Assembly: GCA_963678675.1 (NCBI GenBank) | Contig: OY783193.1 | Location: forward strand, 24,049,309-24,113,308 | Length of the DNA: 64,000 bases | Origin: Xiphydria camelus | Lineage: Eukaryota > Arthropoda > Insecta > Hymenoptera > Xiphydriidae | Direction: 5' to 3' | Part shown: positions 54,661-64,000 of the stretch, piece after piece | Layout: every line of letters begins with the position of its first letter | Position numbering within the stretch: the stretch's first letter is position 1 | Program-made: the position numbers and the translations under genes | Notes under the pieces: model-generated | What the model was told of the DNA's origin: nothing | The model's input: the letters and a program-made list of their open reading frames with translations, nothing else | Database searches by the model: none

Positions 54661-54977
54661 TACCATATGTCCGCGATCAATTTTACCATAGGAAAATTGC
54701 GATTATTGCATGAGCACCTCTGCGGGTCTCCTCGTCCAATAGAATCACCGGAGAAGCGTGACTGCGCATGCGTAGTCATCCGCGAGTGCAGTTCGACTTC
54801 GACGCGAGAATCGAAATCGAAATCGAACTGCACTCGCAAACGTCACGCCAACACTCGCGGTGACTACGCATGCGCATTCACGCTTTTCCGATGATTCTAT
54901 TGGACGAGGAGACCCAAGCGGTGCTCATGCAATAATCGCAATTTTCCTATGGTAAAATTGATCGCGGACATATGGTA
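54661..54977. mobile_element. Family P foldback MITE, diverged copy
   Basis: TACCATATGTCCGCGATCAA to its complement ATGGTA, with centre near 54810 (GAATCGAAATCGAAATCG). It differs from the 54182 copy at many positions and is therefore older. Confidence 0.8.
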
Positions 54978-55493
54978 TGTCACGCGTCACCAAAATCATT
55001 CTGCTAATCACCGCCAGCTGTCGGCTACTTAATCCGCTTTACGGAGAAATAGCGACGAACTCCGATCCCTGCGTACGCTACGAGCAACCACCGCTTGGTC
55101 CCGTTAGGTGTGCGACTCAGGAGAGCGTCATCTCTCGCGTGCACACCACCTTGCAGCCATTTAGAGCATACCGCATTGCCCACGCTATCCCCACTATCTA
55201 GCTGTTGTAAGAGATATAAACCGCAACCGAATACAAGAGAGCGGTAGTATAGTTTTGTTCTGTGTTCAGTGTAGTATACCGAGCAGTGCCTCTTCATTCA
55301 TCAGTGTGTTTCTACAGTCAATAAAACTTTGAATCCTGTCGGCAACCTCTGCATTAACTTCTATCTTGTGTCCTTGAATTTTACCGGAATTCGCGCTACT
55401 CGCACGTTTGAATGTAACCCATTCACGCGGTAAAACGATCCTAGCGCCTCGCGTTTCAAAGCGACCAGGACTGGATTAGACCAGGCCGTAACA
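54978..55493 (+). mobile_element. LTR-like block (possible solo LTR)
   Basis: TGTCAC...GTAACA forms TG/CA-type ends. Inside are a TATA-like AGATATAAACC (about 55209), an initiator-like TTCAGTGTAG (about 55266) and AATAAA (about 55321), in U3-R-U5 order. No matching target duplication is visible, so the call is weak. Element B begins 15 bp downstream. Confidence 0.35.
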
Positions 55494-56415
55494 GGGCATA
55501 TATAAATACCCCGACAGCAAAGCGTGGATTTACACGCTAGCCGCACGCAGTGCTGCCACGTAGTGGCACCACTGTGGTCTCACCGTGGCGTGATCGCGTG
55601 GCGTACACAAACTAAAAGCACCGTGGCTACACAGTGAACACACTGAGTGGTTCACAGCATAAAGACACAGTGGTTACACTCAGTGCAGTCACGGTGCCTT
55701 TTCGACGTGCACACTTCGTAAATTTACCGACCATGAATATCGGTAAATTCACTCTTCACAAAATTGTTAACGAATTAATGAATTCGCTGCGGAACACGCA
55801 GCTCCCGCGGCACGCCAACATAGTTTTACGCAAATTTCAAGATTTTAGTACGGGGGTTAACTCAATCATTTTAATACGCAGGGAACGCGTCTTCGTAATT
55901 AAATAATTTAAAGGTTCGGTGGTCGAGCAGTGCGGACGTGTGGCGGATCGCTCCTATGAAATTCGGAGCTTTAGTCAGGTTTTTCGCGAGTGAGTGCGAT
56001 AAAAAGTGCATGGTGGTGTTCGCGGAGCAGTGCGAAGCTCACTGAGTGAAATGGAAGTGCGGCGAGGCCGGCGTTTAAGCATTATTTGACGATTACGAAG
56101 TCTGCCGTGTCGAGTTCCCTCGTGGCACGAACGCCATCATGGCCGCCGCTACATAGCGTCGGTTGACGAAAGACCGCAAAGGCCAGCAGAGAGATACCGG
56201 ACGAGCGACCCTCGCGAGAAACCGCCTCGGGAGCTCCGGGACACCGAAGAGGCCCTTGCGAACGACCGAGCTATGCTGGGAATCTACAGTGAAGTGACAA
56301 TAAGCCAACCTGTCATCATCCCCCCTCTAACCGCATAAACACAAGGAAACACGAGGAAAGCGCACTAAGAATCGTTTCAGGCGTGTGATATTTCCGTAGG
56401 ACCTCGTTCCGTGCC

Positions 56416-57556
56416 ATGACGACGCATCTTCCGACGAATTTCAAAATTCCAGACCATCGAGGTAATTATTCAATCAACGTCGTATCTCGACACTTGCGAT
56501 ACTTTATCTTTTTTTCTTCTCCATCACTCCCTCCGTCACACTTGGTACCTCGTACGCGATAACGCAGGTGCAGCTCATCGCCGAGTAACAATATATCGCT
56601 GATGTGAATAGTTCAAAGCGCCAAGCACATGAAACGACGCGGCTCCAAGATCCTGAAGGAAGGATGGATGGTGCACTCGACGAATCGCGATCCGATGGTA
56701 GGTTAACGACGTGGCGCTGATTCGGTTTCGCTTCCCCCATCATTAAGACGCGCGTGTTTTCAGAGGAAGAGACACTACTGGCGATTGGACACAAAGGCCA
56801 TAATTCTGTTCCAAAGCGACAGCAGTTCAAAGTACTTCAAAGAGATTCCGTTGGCTGAAATTCTAGTCGTCGACGCCGCCAGGGAACAACAACATTCTCG
56901 TGAGTACATATATCGTTAGAAATTGTCTGCGCGCGTTTAGTCGGTTTACAACGCGCGTATTCTCTCCTTCCTACTGGTCCTAGCTGCAATAAACGATTCT
57001 AAACGATTCTTCCAGGCACAATGCATTGTTTCGAGTTGAGAACGGCCAACGTCGATTACTACGTCGGCGAAGATCCCCTCTACGGAGGTGTGAGTGGTCA
57101 GCTTCCGCCGCCGGAAAGTGGCGTTGGCGTTCACTTGGCGAGGTCCTGGGAAACGAGTATCAGGCAGGCATTCATGCCCGTCACCTCCGGATCGGCAAGT
57201 ACGTTCAGAGCTCGCGAGTGTGCGCACGAACGCGTATCGACGCTATAACCGAAAAACACGCGTCGTTTTCCGAAGGTCGGCAGGAGCAGTCGACGATCGA
57301 ACCAGAGCAACGCGTAACCGACATATCGCAGCTCTATCACATCTTCCCGGACGAAGTTCTTGGCTCGGGTCAATTTGGTATCGTCTACGGCGGAGTTCAT
57401 CGCAAGACCGGCCGCGCGGTGGCGATAAAGGTGATCGACAAGCTACGTTTTCCCACCAAGCAAGAGGCCCAGCTCAAGAACGACGTAGCCATCCTGCAGA
57501 ATCTCTCCCACACAGCGGAGTCGTCATTCTCGAAAGGATGTTTGAGTGTACCCGAA
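56416..57556 (+). pseudogene. PRKD-like: Protein kinase D fragment: PH domain and start of kinase domain
   Basis: Five exons join in phase. 56416-56461 is tentative (ends DHR plus one base). 56612-56697 has QSAKHMKRRGSKILKEGWM and VHSTNRDPM. 56764-56899 has [17 protein letters not shown] and [14 protein letters not shown]. 57016-57198 has [18 protein letters not shown] and [15 protein letters not shown]. 57276 onward has [32 protein letters not shown] and [19 protein letters not shown]. This is the PH domain and the glycine-loop/Lys region of protein kinase D. Introns are 150, 66, 116 and 77 nt. After LQNLSH two extra bases (57512-57513) shift the frame; [10 protein letters not shown] follows, and another base seems extra before PEK-like sequence. 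The zinc fingers upstream and catalytic loop downstream are missing. It is a non-functional captured copy. Confidence 0.85.
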
Positions 57557-57671
57557 AATCCCGGTGTACGAAATTAATTTCTAAGCATGTTTCGCCAAGC
57601 AATCGGCTGTTCTCATGGCGAACCACGTAAAACGCGCCATGCGCAGCTTATTGTACTTTCGTACACCGGGA
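57557..57671. mobile_element. Small TIR insert ending the PKD fragment
   Basis: TCCCGGTGTACGAAATTAAT and TTTCGTACACCGGGA are inverted ends of about 16 bp. It sits exactly where kinase similarity stops, so either it interrupted the exon or the captured piece ended here. Confidence 0.65.
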
Positions 57672-57850
57672 CTTTCAAAAAATTATTATAAATTAACCGT
57701 GCATTTTGTCATGTAGGTTCTCGCATCAATTTTATAGTCATTTTCCCCGCTACAAATTGGTATCATCATTTTTTTGATCGAGTAAATAATATAGGAGAAA
57801 TGAATGATTAATAGCCCAGTAGAACTAAATTTGTTTCTTCTATTAAGTAA

Positions 57851-59293
57851 GAAGTTTATTAGTGTCATGATAAAACCGGTACCAATCTATAGAAAAAAGT
57901 CTCCTGAATGACATAGAAATGGGTAATCTTGAAATTGACGAAAAAGAATATAATTAATTAAAAACTATCTTTCAAAATCACTTATGCCAAGAAATCGCGA
58001 AGCTATGTTTTTTCTGTAACTAATTTCATAAATAAAAATATCCCAATGTAGAGGAGAAAATTCTTTACAAATTTCAAGTTGGAACTTATAGTCTATGATG
58101 CACCGTTTTTGTGTAATTAATTATTAAACATATGTAATTCAAATTGGCTTAAATCGATCAGCTGATCGTTACGCGACGCTCCTTTATTATGCGCGCAGCT
58201 AACGGAGGAAAGAAGCGCGTTCCGCAATCTATTCAAATTTATGCTTCATTATGTATTGATTTTTATAATTAATATCAAATTCTTCTTTTGTTTGAAAATT
58301 ATTACCATTATTTTTAATTCAGTTATGAATGAAGAAGTAATTTTTTAAATAATTTAACGACGAAGGATCCTTAGTAAATGTCAACAAAATAAATTTAAAT
58401 GATCCATTTTCATAAATCATTTTCGAAATACTTGTGGGTTTTACGCCGTTTTATTTTCGTGCAGTCATCCTATGGAGATATAAAGAATTACGTGAAATCT
58501 GAAAAAGAAAACAAACGAAATTCATTTTTTGTTCAGATAATGTCTATACGTTAGTATAGTATTTCGAAAATGATTTATGAAAATGGATCACTTAAATTTA
58601 TTTTCTTGACATTTACTAAAGATCCTTCATCGTTAAATTATTTTAAAAATTACTTCTTCATTCATAACAGAATTAAAAATAATGGTAATAATTTTCAAAA
58701 AACGAATAATTTGATAAATATTAATTATAAAAATCAATACAGAATGAAGCGTAAATTTGAATAGATTGCGGAACGCGCTTTTCTCCGTTAGTTGCACGCG
58801 TAATAAAGGAGCGTCGCGTAACGATCAGCTGATCGATTTAAGCCAATTTGAATTACATATCGATACCTTACTTTGAAAACCTCGTAAGTGCAATTTTTGA
58901 CAAAAATGCCATTTATAGCTTACTGTGTTCAGATTTTAAATCTTAACGCAGTAAGCTATAAATGGCATTTTTGTCCAAAATTGCACTTACGAGGTTTTCA
59001 AAGTAAGGTATCAATATGTATAATAATTAATTATACAAAAACGGTGCATCGTAGACTATAAGTTCCGACTTGAAATTTGTAAAGAATTTTCTCTTCTACA
59101 TTGGGATATTTTTATTTATGAAATTGGTTACAGAAAAAATATAGCTTCGCGATTTGTTGGCATGTGATTTTGAAAGATAGTTTTTAATTAATTACATTAT
59201 TTCTCGTCAATTTGAAGATTACCCATTTCTATATGTCATTCAGGAGACTTTTTTCTATCGATTGGTACCGGTTTTATCCTGACACTAATAAAT
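57851..59293. repeat. 1.4-kb foldback in element B
   Basis: TTATTAGTGTCATGATAAAA and its partner bound arms of about 570 bp. A spacer of about 120 bp lies near 58440-58560. Both arms contain GATCAGCTGATCGTTACGCG, itself palindromic. The right arm carries an extra foldback at 58866-59010. Frames such as 58570-58764 are arm shadows. Confidence 0.8.
58866..59010. mobile_element. Nested foldback MITE in the right arm
   Basis: GATACCTTACTTTGAAAACC and its complement form arms of about 60 bp. ATAT borders both ends, and the uninterrupted left arm of the large foldback gives the empty site. Confidence 0.75.
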
Positions 59294-59744
59294 TGTTTCG
59301 CGAATATTTAATAAGACTATACTATAAAGTGGCTTAGGGCCAAAACTTCGATAGTTTTTAATTAATTATAAATTTTCCCGGGAATTGACAGATAATACAT
59401 TTTGATATGTTAATATTGGGATCTCCAGCTACAATATGTTCATTTAATAAATGGAATAGTAAAAGAAATGTTGTTTTTTAATATAAATATTTTATTAGAA
59501 TACCTCCCTGTGTGTAGTCCATATGATAACTTCACAGCGAAGCCACTGGGTTTACACCATCATCTTACAGTTCAAGCACTGTGGAGTCACCCTGTTATGC
59601 CACAGTGCTTCCACTCGGTGCTCACACTGCGTGACTGCAGCGTGGCTTCACGGTGCACAGATAGATGGACACCCCAGTGCATGCACTCGAATACACCGCG
59701 TGAAAGTAGTGTGCAGTCACGGTGGCGCCACTTTGCTATCGGGG

Positions 59745-60208
59745 TACCGTATGTCCGTCTCTGTACCTACTGGCCAGTTTGAAAGTTACCTTCGGATAGG
59801 CTTGGTCGGTACTCGAGTCATTTAATACGGTAGAAGTCGAGTCGGCAGTTAGAGTTGATGTCAATTTGAGAGATCGAAGCGTCTAACCTCGAAATTGTGA
59901 ATTTGTGAATAATGGAAATTACGAAAATAATTATAATTACGGTATAAATGTCTCGATTACCGACCAAGCCCGGCCTTAGGTAAATGTCAAGATCCTGCAC
60001 CGAGCTCACACGGATATACACTAATGTCGTTAACATTTCCCCCACCACTTCCATGAAATCACTTCCAAGCGAGCCTAAAGATGTTTACACATCAATTATG
60101 CTTAGTTACACCATATAAATTGATTATTCTCTAATGATAGATTAATAAAGACTAGAATAAATTTTTCATTTATACCGGTAGAGATCGAGTCGGTAGTTAG
60201 AGTTGGCT
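59745..60208. repeat. Family G remnants right of element B
   Basis: TACCGTATGTCC, CTTGGTCGGTACTCGAGTCA and AGATCGAAGCGTCTAACCTC are G words in inverted order. 60030-60095 has the CACTTCCA...GATGTTTACACATCAATT end of the 49.3-kb foldback family. No gene is present. Confidence 0.6.
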
Positions 60209-61200
60209 TACAGCCCGTAAACACTGTGCAGTTTTTTCACTGTTTCAATAATTTTAACAAATCGGTGCAAATCGAATGCTATGTTATAAACATAATATCC
60301 GGTTTGCACCGATTCGTTAAAATTACTGAAACGGTGAATAAACCGCATAGTTTGTTTATTTACGATTTTTATGACTTCTTTCACGAACGAATTGTTCTGG
60401 GGAAAATGTAAATATTATCGAAATATTAATTATAAAATCATTACATGTTGATGATTTTATTTATCATTCATAATTTTTAAATCAGTCATCTAGGCTGAAA
60501 ACATTTTTACCGATTTTCCGTTTATCATTGAGTGCGCACTAAGTGCGAAATTCGATGTTCAATTGTTTTCAAACTGTTAACACGTGATACGTCGGCTGAC
60601 AACAATGAATGTGTAGTGACGCGCCACGCCGCTCTTTCTCCGCCTTGTCGGAAACTACGCGATAAAGCGATCAGGGGCCCCTTTCTCTAACTCACTCGCA
60701 AAGTTGCGTATACGCATCTTAGCCAGTAGACCAATCAGAATCAAGTATTCCGTTGTGGTGGGGGTCCTGATTGGTCTACTCGCTAAGAAACGTATACGTT
60801 TCTCTTGCGAGTGGGTTAGAGAAAGAGGCCCTAGGGCTCTCCTTACCTGAGAACCCTGCCTACGTCACAACTAAGGGCCTTTGCACACGACGTTTTTTAA
60901 ACTAGCTGACGACGCGCGTTATACGCGATTAGGACGCTTGGCAAACGCAAGGCAGTCGGCAAGTTGTGACTTTTACACACGATCCTTGCTAATACAACCT
61001 GCTAATACGCGCTGATGACGCGCAGCGAACGCACTCATCAAAAAGGCGCATCGTCAGCTAGTTTAAAAAACGTCGTGTGCAAAGGCCCTTACGGTTGCCA
61101 GCTTTATCGCAGCGTTCCGTACCCCGAGGTACATATGTCGGTACCTCGTCGAACCTTTGTCTCACGGTGTACTGAATTTCGCTCGAAAGGCAGTCGCACG
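60209..61200 (-). repeat. Family X copy 4, inverted and complete on its right
   Basis: Read on the minus strand this follows the 34.6-kb copy: the EIQYTVRQRFDE frame (61058-61200), the GGGCC MITE (60875-61088), a Q MITE (60672-60836), and the long right part ending with the AAACTATGCGG hairpin (60220-60360). Confidence 0.75.
60672..60836. mobile_element. Family Q MITE, copy 4
   Basis: GGGGCCCCTTTCTCTAACTC, the AATACTTGAT/ATCAAGTATT core and the CTTGCGAGTGGGTTAGAGAA end. It occupies the same site in X as the 35019 copy, so it inserted before those two X copies were duplicated. Confidence 0.75.
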
Positions 61201-61967
61201 CCCTGGGCACTCTTATGGTGCCCATCCACGTACAGGCGGACTGCAGTCCCGGACTGTGAGCGATCCCGCCTGCAGTCCAAATTTCGCCATACACGTACAG
61301 TTCGCCTGCAGTCCGTCGCCTGCAGTCCGTCGAAACTGTTAGAAAACTAACGTGTGTGGCGGTTGATCTGCAGTCCAGGCCTGTCGTGCTAAACTTTCAT
61401 TGATATAAAAAATTGTCTATCAGTTGCACTCCAGGGGCACCTGTACGGTACCCGGGCGGTTCGACGCTCTCATTCCACGGGCGGTTGATCCTTCCACTCG
61501 AGCGGCGCCTCTATGGTATTCGGGCGGTTTGGTACACGATATGTTTTATTTCCGATCTGCGAAAAGATTAGCGGTGCTGCTACAGTGCCGTCTACATATA
61601 AAAAACGGAATCTGCAGGAACAGTAAAAACGAGAAAATTGATGCTGCAGTCCCGAACTGCGAGCGATCCCGCCTTCAGTCCAAATTTCACCATACACGTA
61701 CAGTTCGCCTGCAGTCCGTCGAAACTGTTGGAAAACTGTGCGTGTGTGGCGGTTGATCTGCAGTCCGGGCCTGTCGTGCCGAACTTTCATCGATGTTAAA
61801 AATTTTCTGTCAGTTCAGGGGGGAGGAAAGGTGATGGAGGGGGTGGAAAGAGGGAAGGGAAGGGGAGCGGCGGCGGCGGCTTCGCCCTGGCTGGCAGACG
61901 ATTGGTGGGGGACGGAGTTTTGAGCCGATCGTCGATCCGAAAAACTATTTTATATACTTAATATAAC

Positions 61968-62222
61968 TAGCTGACCCGGCGAACTTCGTACCGCCTCAGA
62001 ATCAATAAATGTTGTGCTAACTTAAAAACGAAATGTATTTTAATTATATTTACTAATTTAATTCACTTTACAGCAAGGCATTTGCTTTATTGAAACGAAT
62101 CTATATATTCTGCTATTCATCGCGGAGACAAATCCAAGAGTCAAAAGTCATAAAAATCTGTCCAGCCGTTCTTTAGTTATAAATTGTGTAACTAACCCGA
62201 CTTTATTTTATATATACAGATA
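61968..62222. repeat. Dispersed repeat, AGCTGACCCGGCGAACTTCG type
   Basis: TAGCTGACCCGGCGAACTTC at one side and GTGTAACTAACCCGACTTTA plus TATATATA at the other are, from memory, widespread ends in arthropod genomes, attributed to Helitron-like or RTE-type elements. I cannot settle the class. AAAATCTGTCCAGCCGTTCT lies between them. Confidence 0.5.
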
Positions 62223-62289
62223 AAGAGATTTTTGTTACCAATAAAGGTACCTACTTCTCGAGTTTGCTAGGGTGAAATCAGAAAAACGA

Positions 62290-62625
62290 CTAATCTTCTT
62301 TGAATTTATCATTTCGAAGTTCTTTCGAAAAGTCAGTTGGTCTAGCTTGTTTTGGACCACAGATGACGTACTCGTAATCAGTTTCGAAACCTCCTCGCAA
62401 CGAACGCTCGTAATCTTTGACTGAAGGCAGAGAATACCGATGAAAAACTATATGAACACGTGGAGCATCAGAACTGTATAGAATTTGTAGAATTTTCTTT
62501 GAAATATTGCCGAACGACTTTGGCACATCTTTAATACGACGAATCAAAAAAAAATCCATTAACAATTACGACATCGATTGCGGGAGGTAACGTACTGTCA
62601 TTTCGCAAAGTTTTCGTCATCCTTC
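62290..62625 (-). pseudogene. Transposon-associated protein relic
   Basis: The minus frame gives LRNDSTLPPAIDVVIV, then after a one-base shift MDFFLIRRIKDVPKSFGNIS, KKILQILYSSDAPRVHIVF, SVKDYERSLRGG and RPTDFSKELRNDKFKED. The xVPKSFGxxxxxIL...FxxYxxxSxKxYERxxRG pattern is one I associate with uncharacterised repeat-borne proteins of invertebrates. It has no named function that I know of. One frameshift makes it a relic. Confidence 0.5.
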
Positions 62626-62796
62626 AATTTCTGAGCCGTTGAAATGTGAGAAACGCGGTATTGCATCATACACAGTCAAACAGTGGTATCTACAATAACC
62701 GTCGGTGCACATACCGCTTTTTACCTATGCAGTTAGCATATACCGCATTTAGATTATCGAAATGTTAAAGGGTATAGCCGGATAAGCATATGAAAA

Positions 62797-62952
62797 CTAC
62801 CCCCCGCTTGAATTTCTCGCTTGAATTAAAAAGGAAGAAATCGTACTATTTGAATTCCCACTTCTTAATTTGATAAGAAATACAACAACCGCTTGAAGCA
62901 CTGATCGATTATCATTATCGCGCATAGAAGGAAGCATATTTCGTATTTCATT
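62797..62952 (-). pseudogene. Transposase relic, helical segment
   Basis: The minus frame reads EIRNMLPSMRDNDNRSVLQA, VVVFLIKLRSGNSNSTISSF and stops at TAG 62799-62797. The (Y/F)LxKLR(T/S)GxS pattern is characteristic of the N-terminal part of DDE_Tnp_4/HARBI1-like transposases. It is out of frame with the upstream block at 62966-63313, separated by an AATTATAAG micro-duplication. Confidence 0.55.
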
Positions 62953-62965
62953 TATATTCTTATTA

Positions 62966-63313
62966 TTAATTCTTATAATTCTTATAATTACTTATTATTC
63001 CTATAAGTAAAGAATCGCGGCCTCCAGCAAGATTATCTAACAATTTTTGTAGATCAGAGGTTTCTACAAAACTTGAATTAAAAATCACTTTTAAAAGGAA
63101 CAGATCGTCTTCGTAGAACTTTTCTTTGATCAAATGATTTTTGCAGCATCGATTTCCAATAGGAATAAATACTCTTTGTTTAATATACGATTGCTTTCGA
63201 GCTTCAAAAGGAATGACAGTTAATAATTCGATACGTTCGGATTGAATCTCTTCATTTCCACGATATAAATTAAATTCATAATCAGGATCATCTGTACATT
63301 GGCATTCTTTTAC
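62966..63313 (-). pseudogene. Harbinger-like transposase N-terminal exon (no ATG)
   Basis: It is open for 115 codons right after TTTTTAG, which serves as both stop and splice acceptor. It contains VKECQCTDDPDYEFNLYRGN, IPFEARKQSYIKQRVFIPIG, NRCCKNHLIKEKFYEDDLFL and ETSDLQKLLDNL. The GxRCCxxHLI...FYEDDL signature precedes the KLRxGxS segment in insect HARBI1-like proteins. Lack of an ATG and a good acceptor mean an upstream exon is missing or unrecognised. Downstream the frame ends in AT-rich micro-repeats. Confidence 0.55.
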
Positions 63314-63418
63314 CTAAAAACGTTGCCGATTTCTCGTATGTTGATAACTTAACAACATAATTATAAGGAACAAAATAAGCTTCCCTTTTCTCACAACCAT
63401 GTTAAATATTAGACATAA

Positions 63419-63668
63419 GGGGTATAGATGCAAAACCCGCCAAGTTCATTTTTGTCAAATTTGAGGTAGATACGGGAATTTGTTCTTTATAAGTACGTGC
63501 ATAAGGTCGAACATAATTTAGGTGCAAATTCCACATTAAACCGTTAATAATAATATAAGGTAGAAAATACGCTTGCCAATGTAAGGCAATGGCCGTCTGC
63601 ACCAGTTTTTGACGTTTCCTGTGAATTGCTATAAATGTGACTCTTGGCGGGTTTGGCATCTATACCCC
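63419..63668. mobile_element. MITE, AGGGGTATAGATGC ends, CATA duplication
   Basis: GGGGTATAGATGCAAAACCC and GGGTTTGGCATCTATACCCC are inverted ends with CATA outside each. The 85-codon frame on minus (63402-63659) lies wholly inside and is not a gene. Confidence 0.75.
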
Positions 63669-63884
63669 TCATATATTTTTTCTTCCGAACACAGTTGATC
63701 GAACTGAACTGACTCATGAACTGTGCGTGTATGGCGAATCATCCGGCGGCCTGCAGTCCCTGGACTGTCCGGCGACGGCCTGCAGTCCGCAGAACTGTGC
63801 GTGTGTGGTCAATGACAGTTCGGGACTGCAGATCAGAACTGTCAGTCCACGGACTGCAGTCTGCCTGTGCGTGGATGGGCACCA

Positions 63885-64000
63885 TTAGTTCTTACTAGGC
63901 TCACCGGTAGCGCTACTGGGCAAGCACGCAACAACAACTTGGCCGTCGACTGTCGTATCCGTCGAATGTCCGATCCACGTGGTCCAATCGGCTTTGCTTG
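63885..64000. other. Right flank, no feature
   Basis: Beyond the TTA duplication I see no repeat or coding frame. Confidence 0.5.

Larger units (their letters stand above)
55509..59744. mobile_element. Element B: Pack-type transposon carrying protein kinase D exons
   Basis: CCCCGACAGCAAAG and CTTTGCTATCGGGG are inverted ends, flanked by TA at 55507-55508 and 59745-59746. Each end carries CACNGTG words (6 and 4 by eye) as in element A. The interior has five PKD exons with introns (56416-57556), a small TIR insert (57557-57671) and a 1.4-kb foldback (57851-59293). No transposase is recognised, so mobilisation would need an autonomous relative. The preserved introns mean the capture was at DNA level and not by reverse transcription. 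Confidence 0.7.
61216..63884 (-). mobile_element. PIF/Harbinger-like element with TTA target duplication
   Basis: TGGTGCCCATCCACG(T/C)ACAGGC ends are inverted and flanked by TTA at 61213-61215 and 63885-63887, as expected for PIF/Harbinger (TWA). Both ends are rich in GGACTGCAGTCC-type palindromes (61235-61790 and 63730-63865). The left array is locally duplicated (61240-61430 and 61640-61800). Minus-strand relics of transposase-like proteins lie at 62290-63313. The element also holds a GGGGTATAGATGC MITE and a dispersed repeat at 61968-62222. Confidence 0.7.

Noticed and set aside
56416..57556. Functional host protein kinase D gene
   Set aside because: Zinc-finger exons upstream and catalytic exons downstream are absent, the kinase exon is frameshifted, and the fragment sits between transposon ends.
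50509..59744. Possible V(D)J-type recombination signals (CACAGTG heptamers)
   Set aside because: No nonamer at 12 or 23 bp spacing was noticed, the motif is CACNGTG in arrays, and the termini begin CCCC. Treated as subterminal repeats.

Overview
This window looks like arthropod, probably insect, nuclear DNA from a transposon-dense region. The evidence is AT-rich sequence, spliceosomal introns of 66-150 nt with GT...AG ends, protein kinase D exons of metazoan type, mariner and DUF4817-type transposase remains, and a 5S-rRNA-derived fragment. A hymenopteran source is my guess from the repeat repertoire and is not proven. I see no rRNA operon, tRNA gene, CRISPR array or prokaryote-style operon. 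Almost every base belongs to a nested, mostly foldback (self-complementary) repeat. I name the recurring families X, S, W, V, E, F, G, D, Q, P, A and B for cross-reference only.

Layout. 1-17 kb: families X, S, W, V and E, with decayed transposase N-termini and a USP (peptidase C19)-like domain relic at 12.2 kb. 16.5-18.1 kb: repeat-poor, no gene seen. 18.1-18.7 kb: an open C48 (Ulp1-like) cysteine protease reading frame. 19.4-20.8 kb, minus strand: an unrecognised three-exon gene model whose splice phases all agree. 21-43 kb: more USP relics, F/G/D/E foldbacks, a 2.1-kb inverted duplication (25.6-27.8 and 35.5-37.6 kb), a solo LTR with a perfect 4-bp target duplication (29.28-30.13 kb) and two mariner-like elements (40.1-42.6 kb). 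43-47 kb: a broken DUF7869-like relic, a TTAA-flanked transposon with a PHD-finger exon, a mariner start and a Helitron-like piece holding a heat-shock-element array. 50.5-59.7 kb: two related transposons, A and B, with CCCC(A/G)A(T/C)AGCA ends and about 20 subterminal CACNGTG motifs. A contains an isolated acidic C-terminal exon and B contains five consecutive protein kinase D exons with introns. 61.2-63.9 kb: a TTA-flanked PIF/Harbinger-like element with transposase relics on the minus strand.

Functional reading. Nothing here forms a pathway. The probable protein-coding items are the C48 protease, the three-exon minus-strand model and possibly the acidic exon. The rest are transposase or protease relics and captured host exons. 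The most notable observation is that A and B look like Pack-type DNA transposons that have picked up host exons together with their introns. Several unrelated families here also carry dense subterminal arrays of short palindromic motifs.
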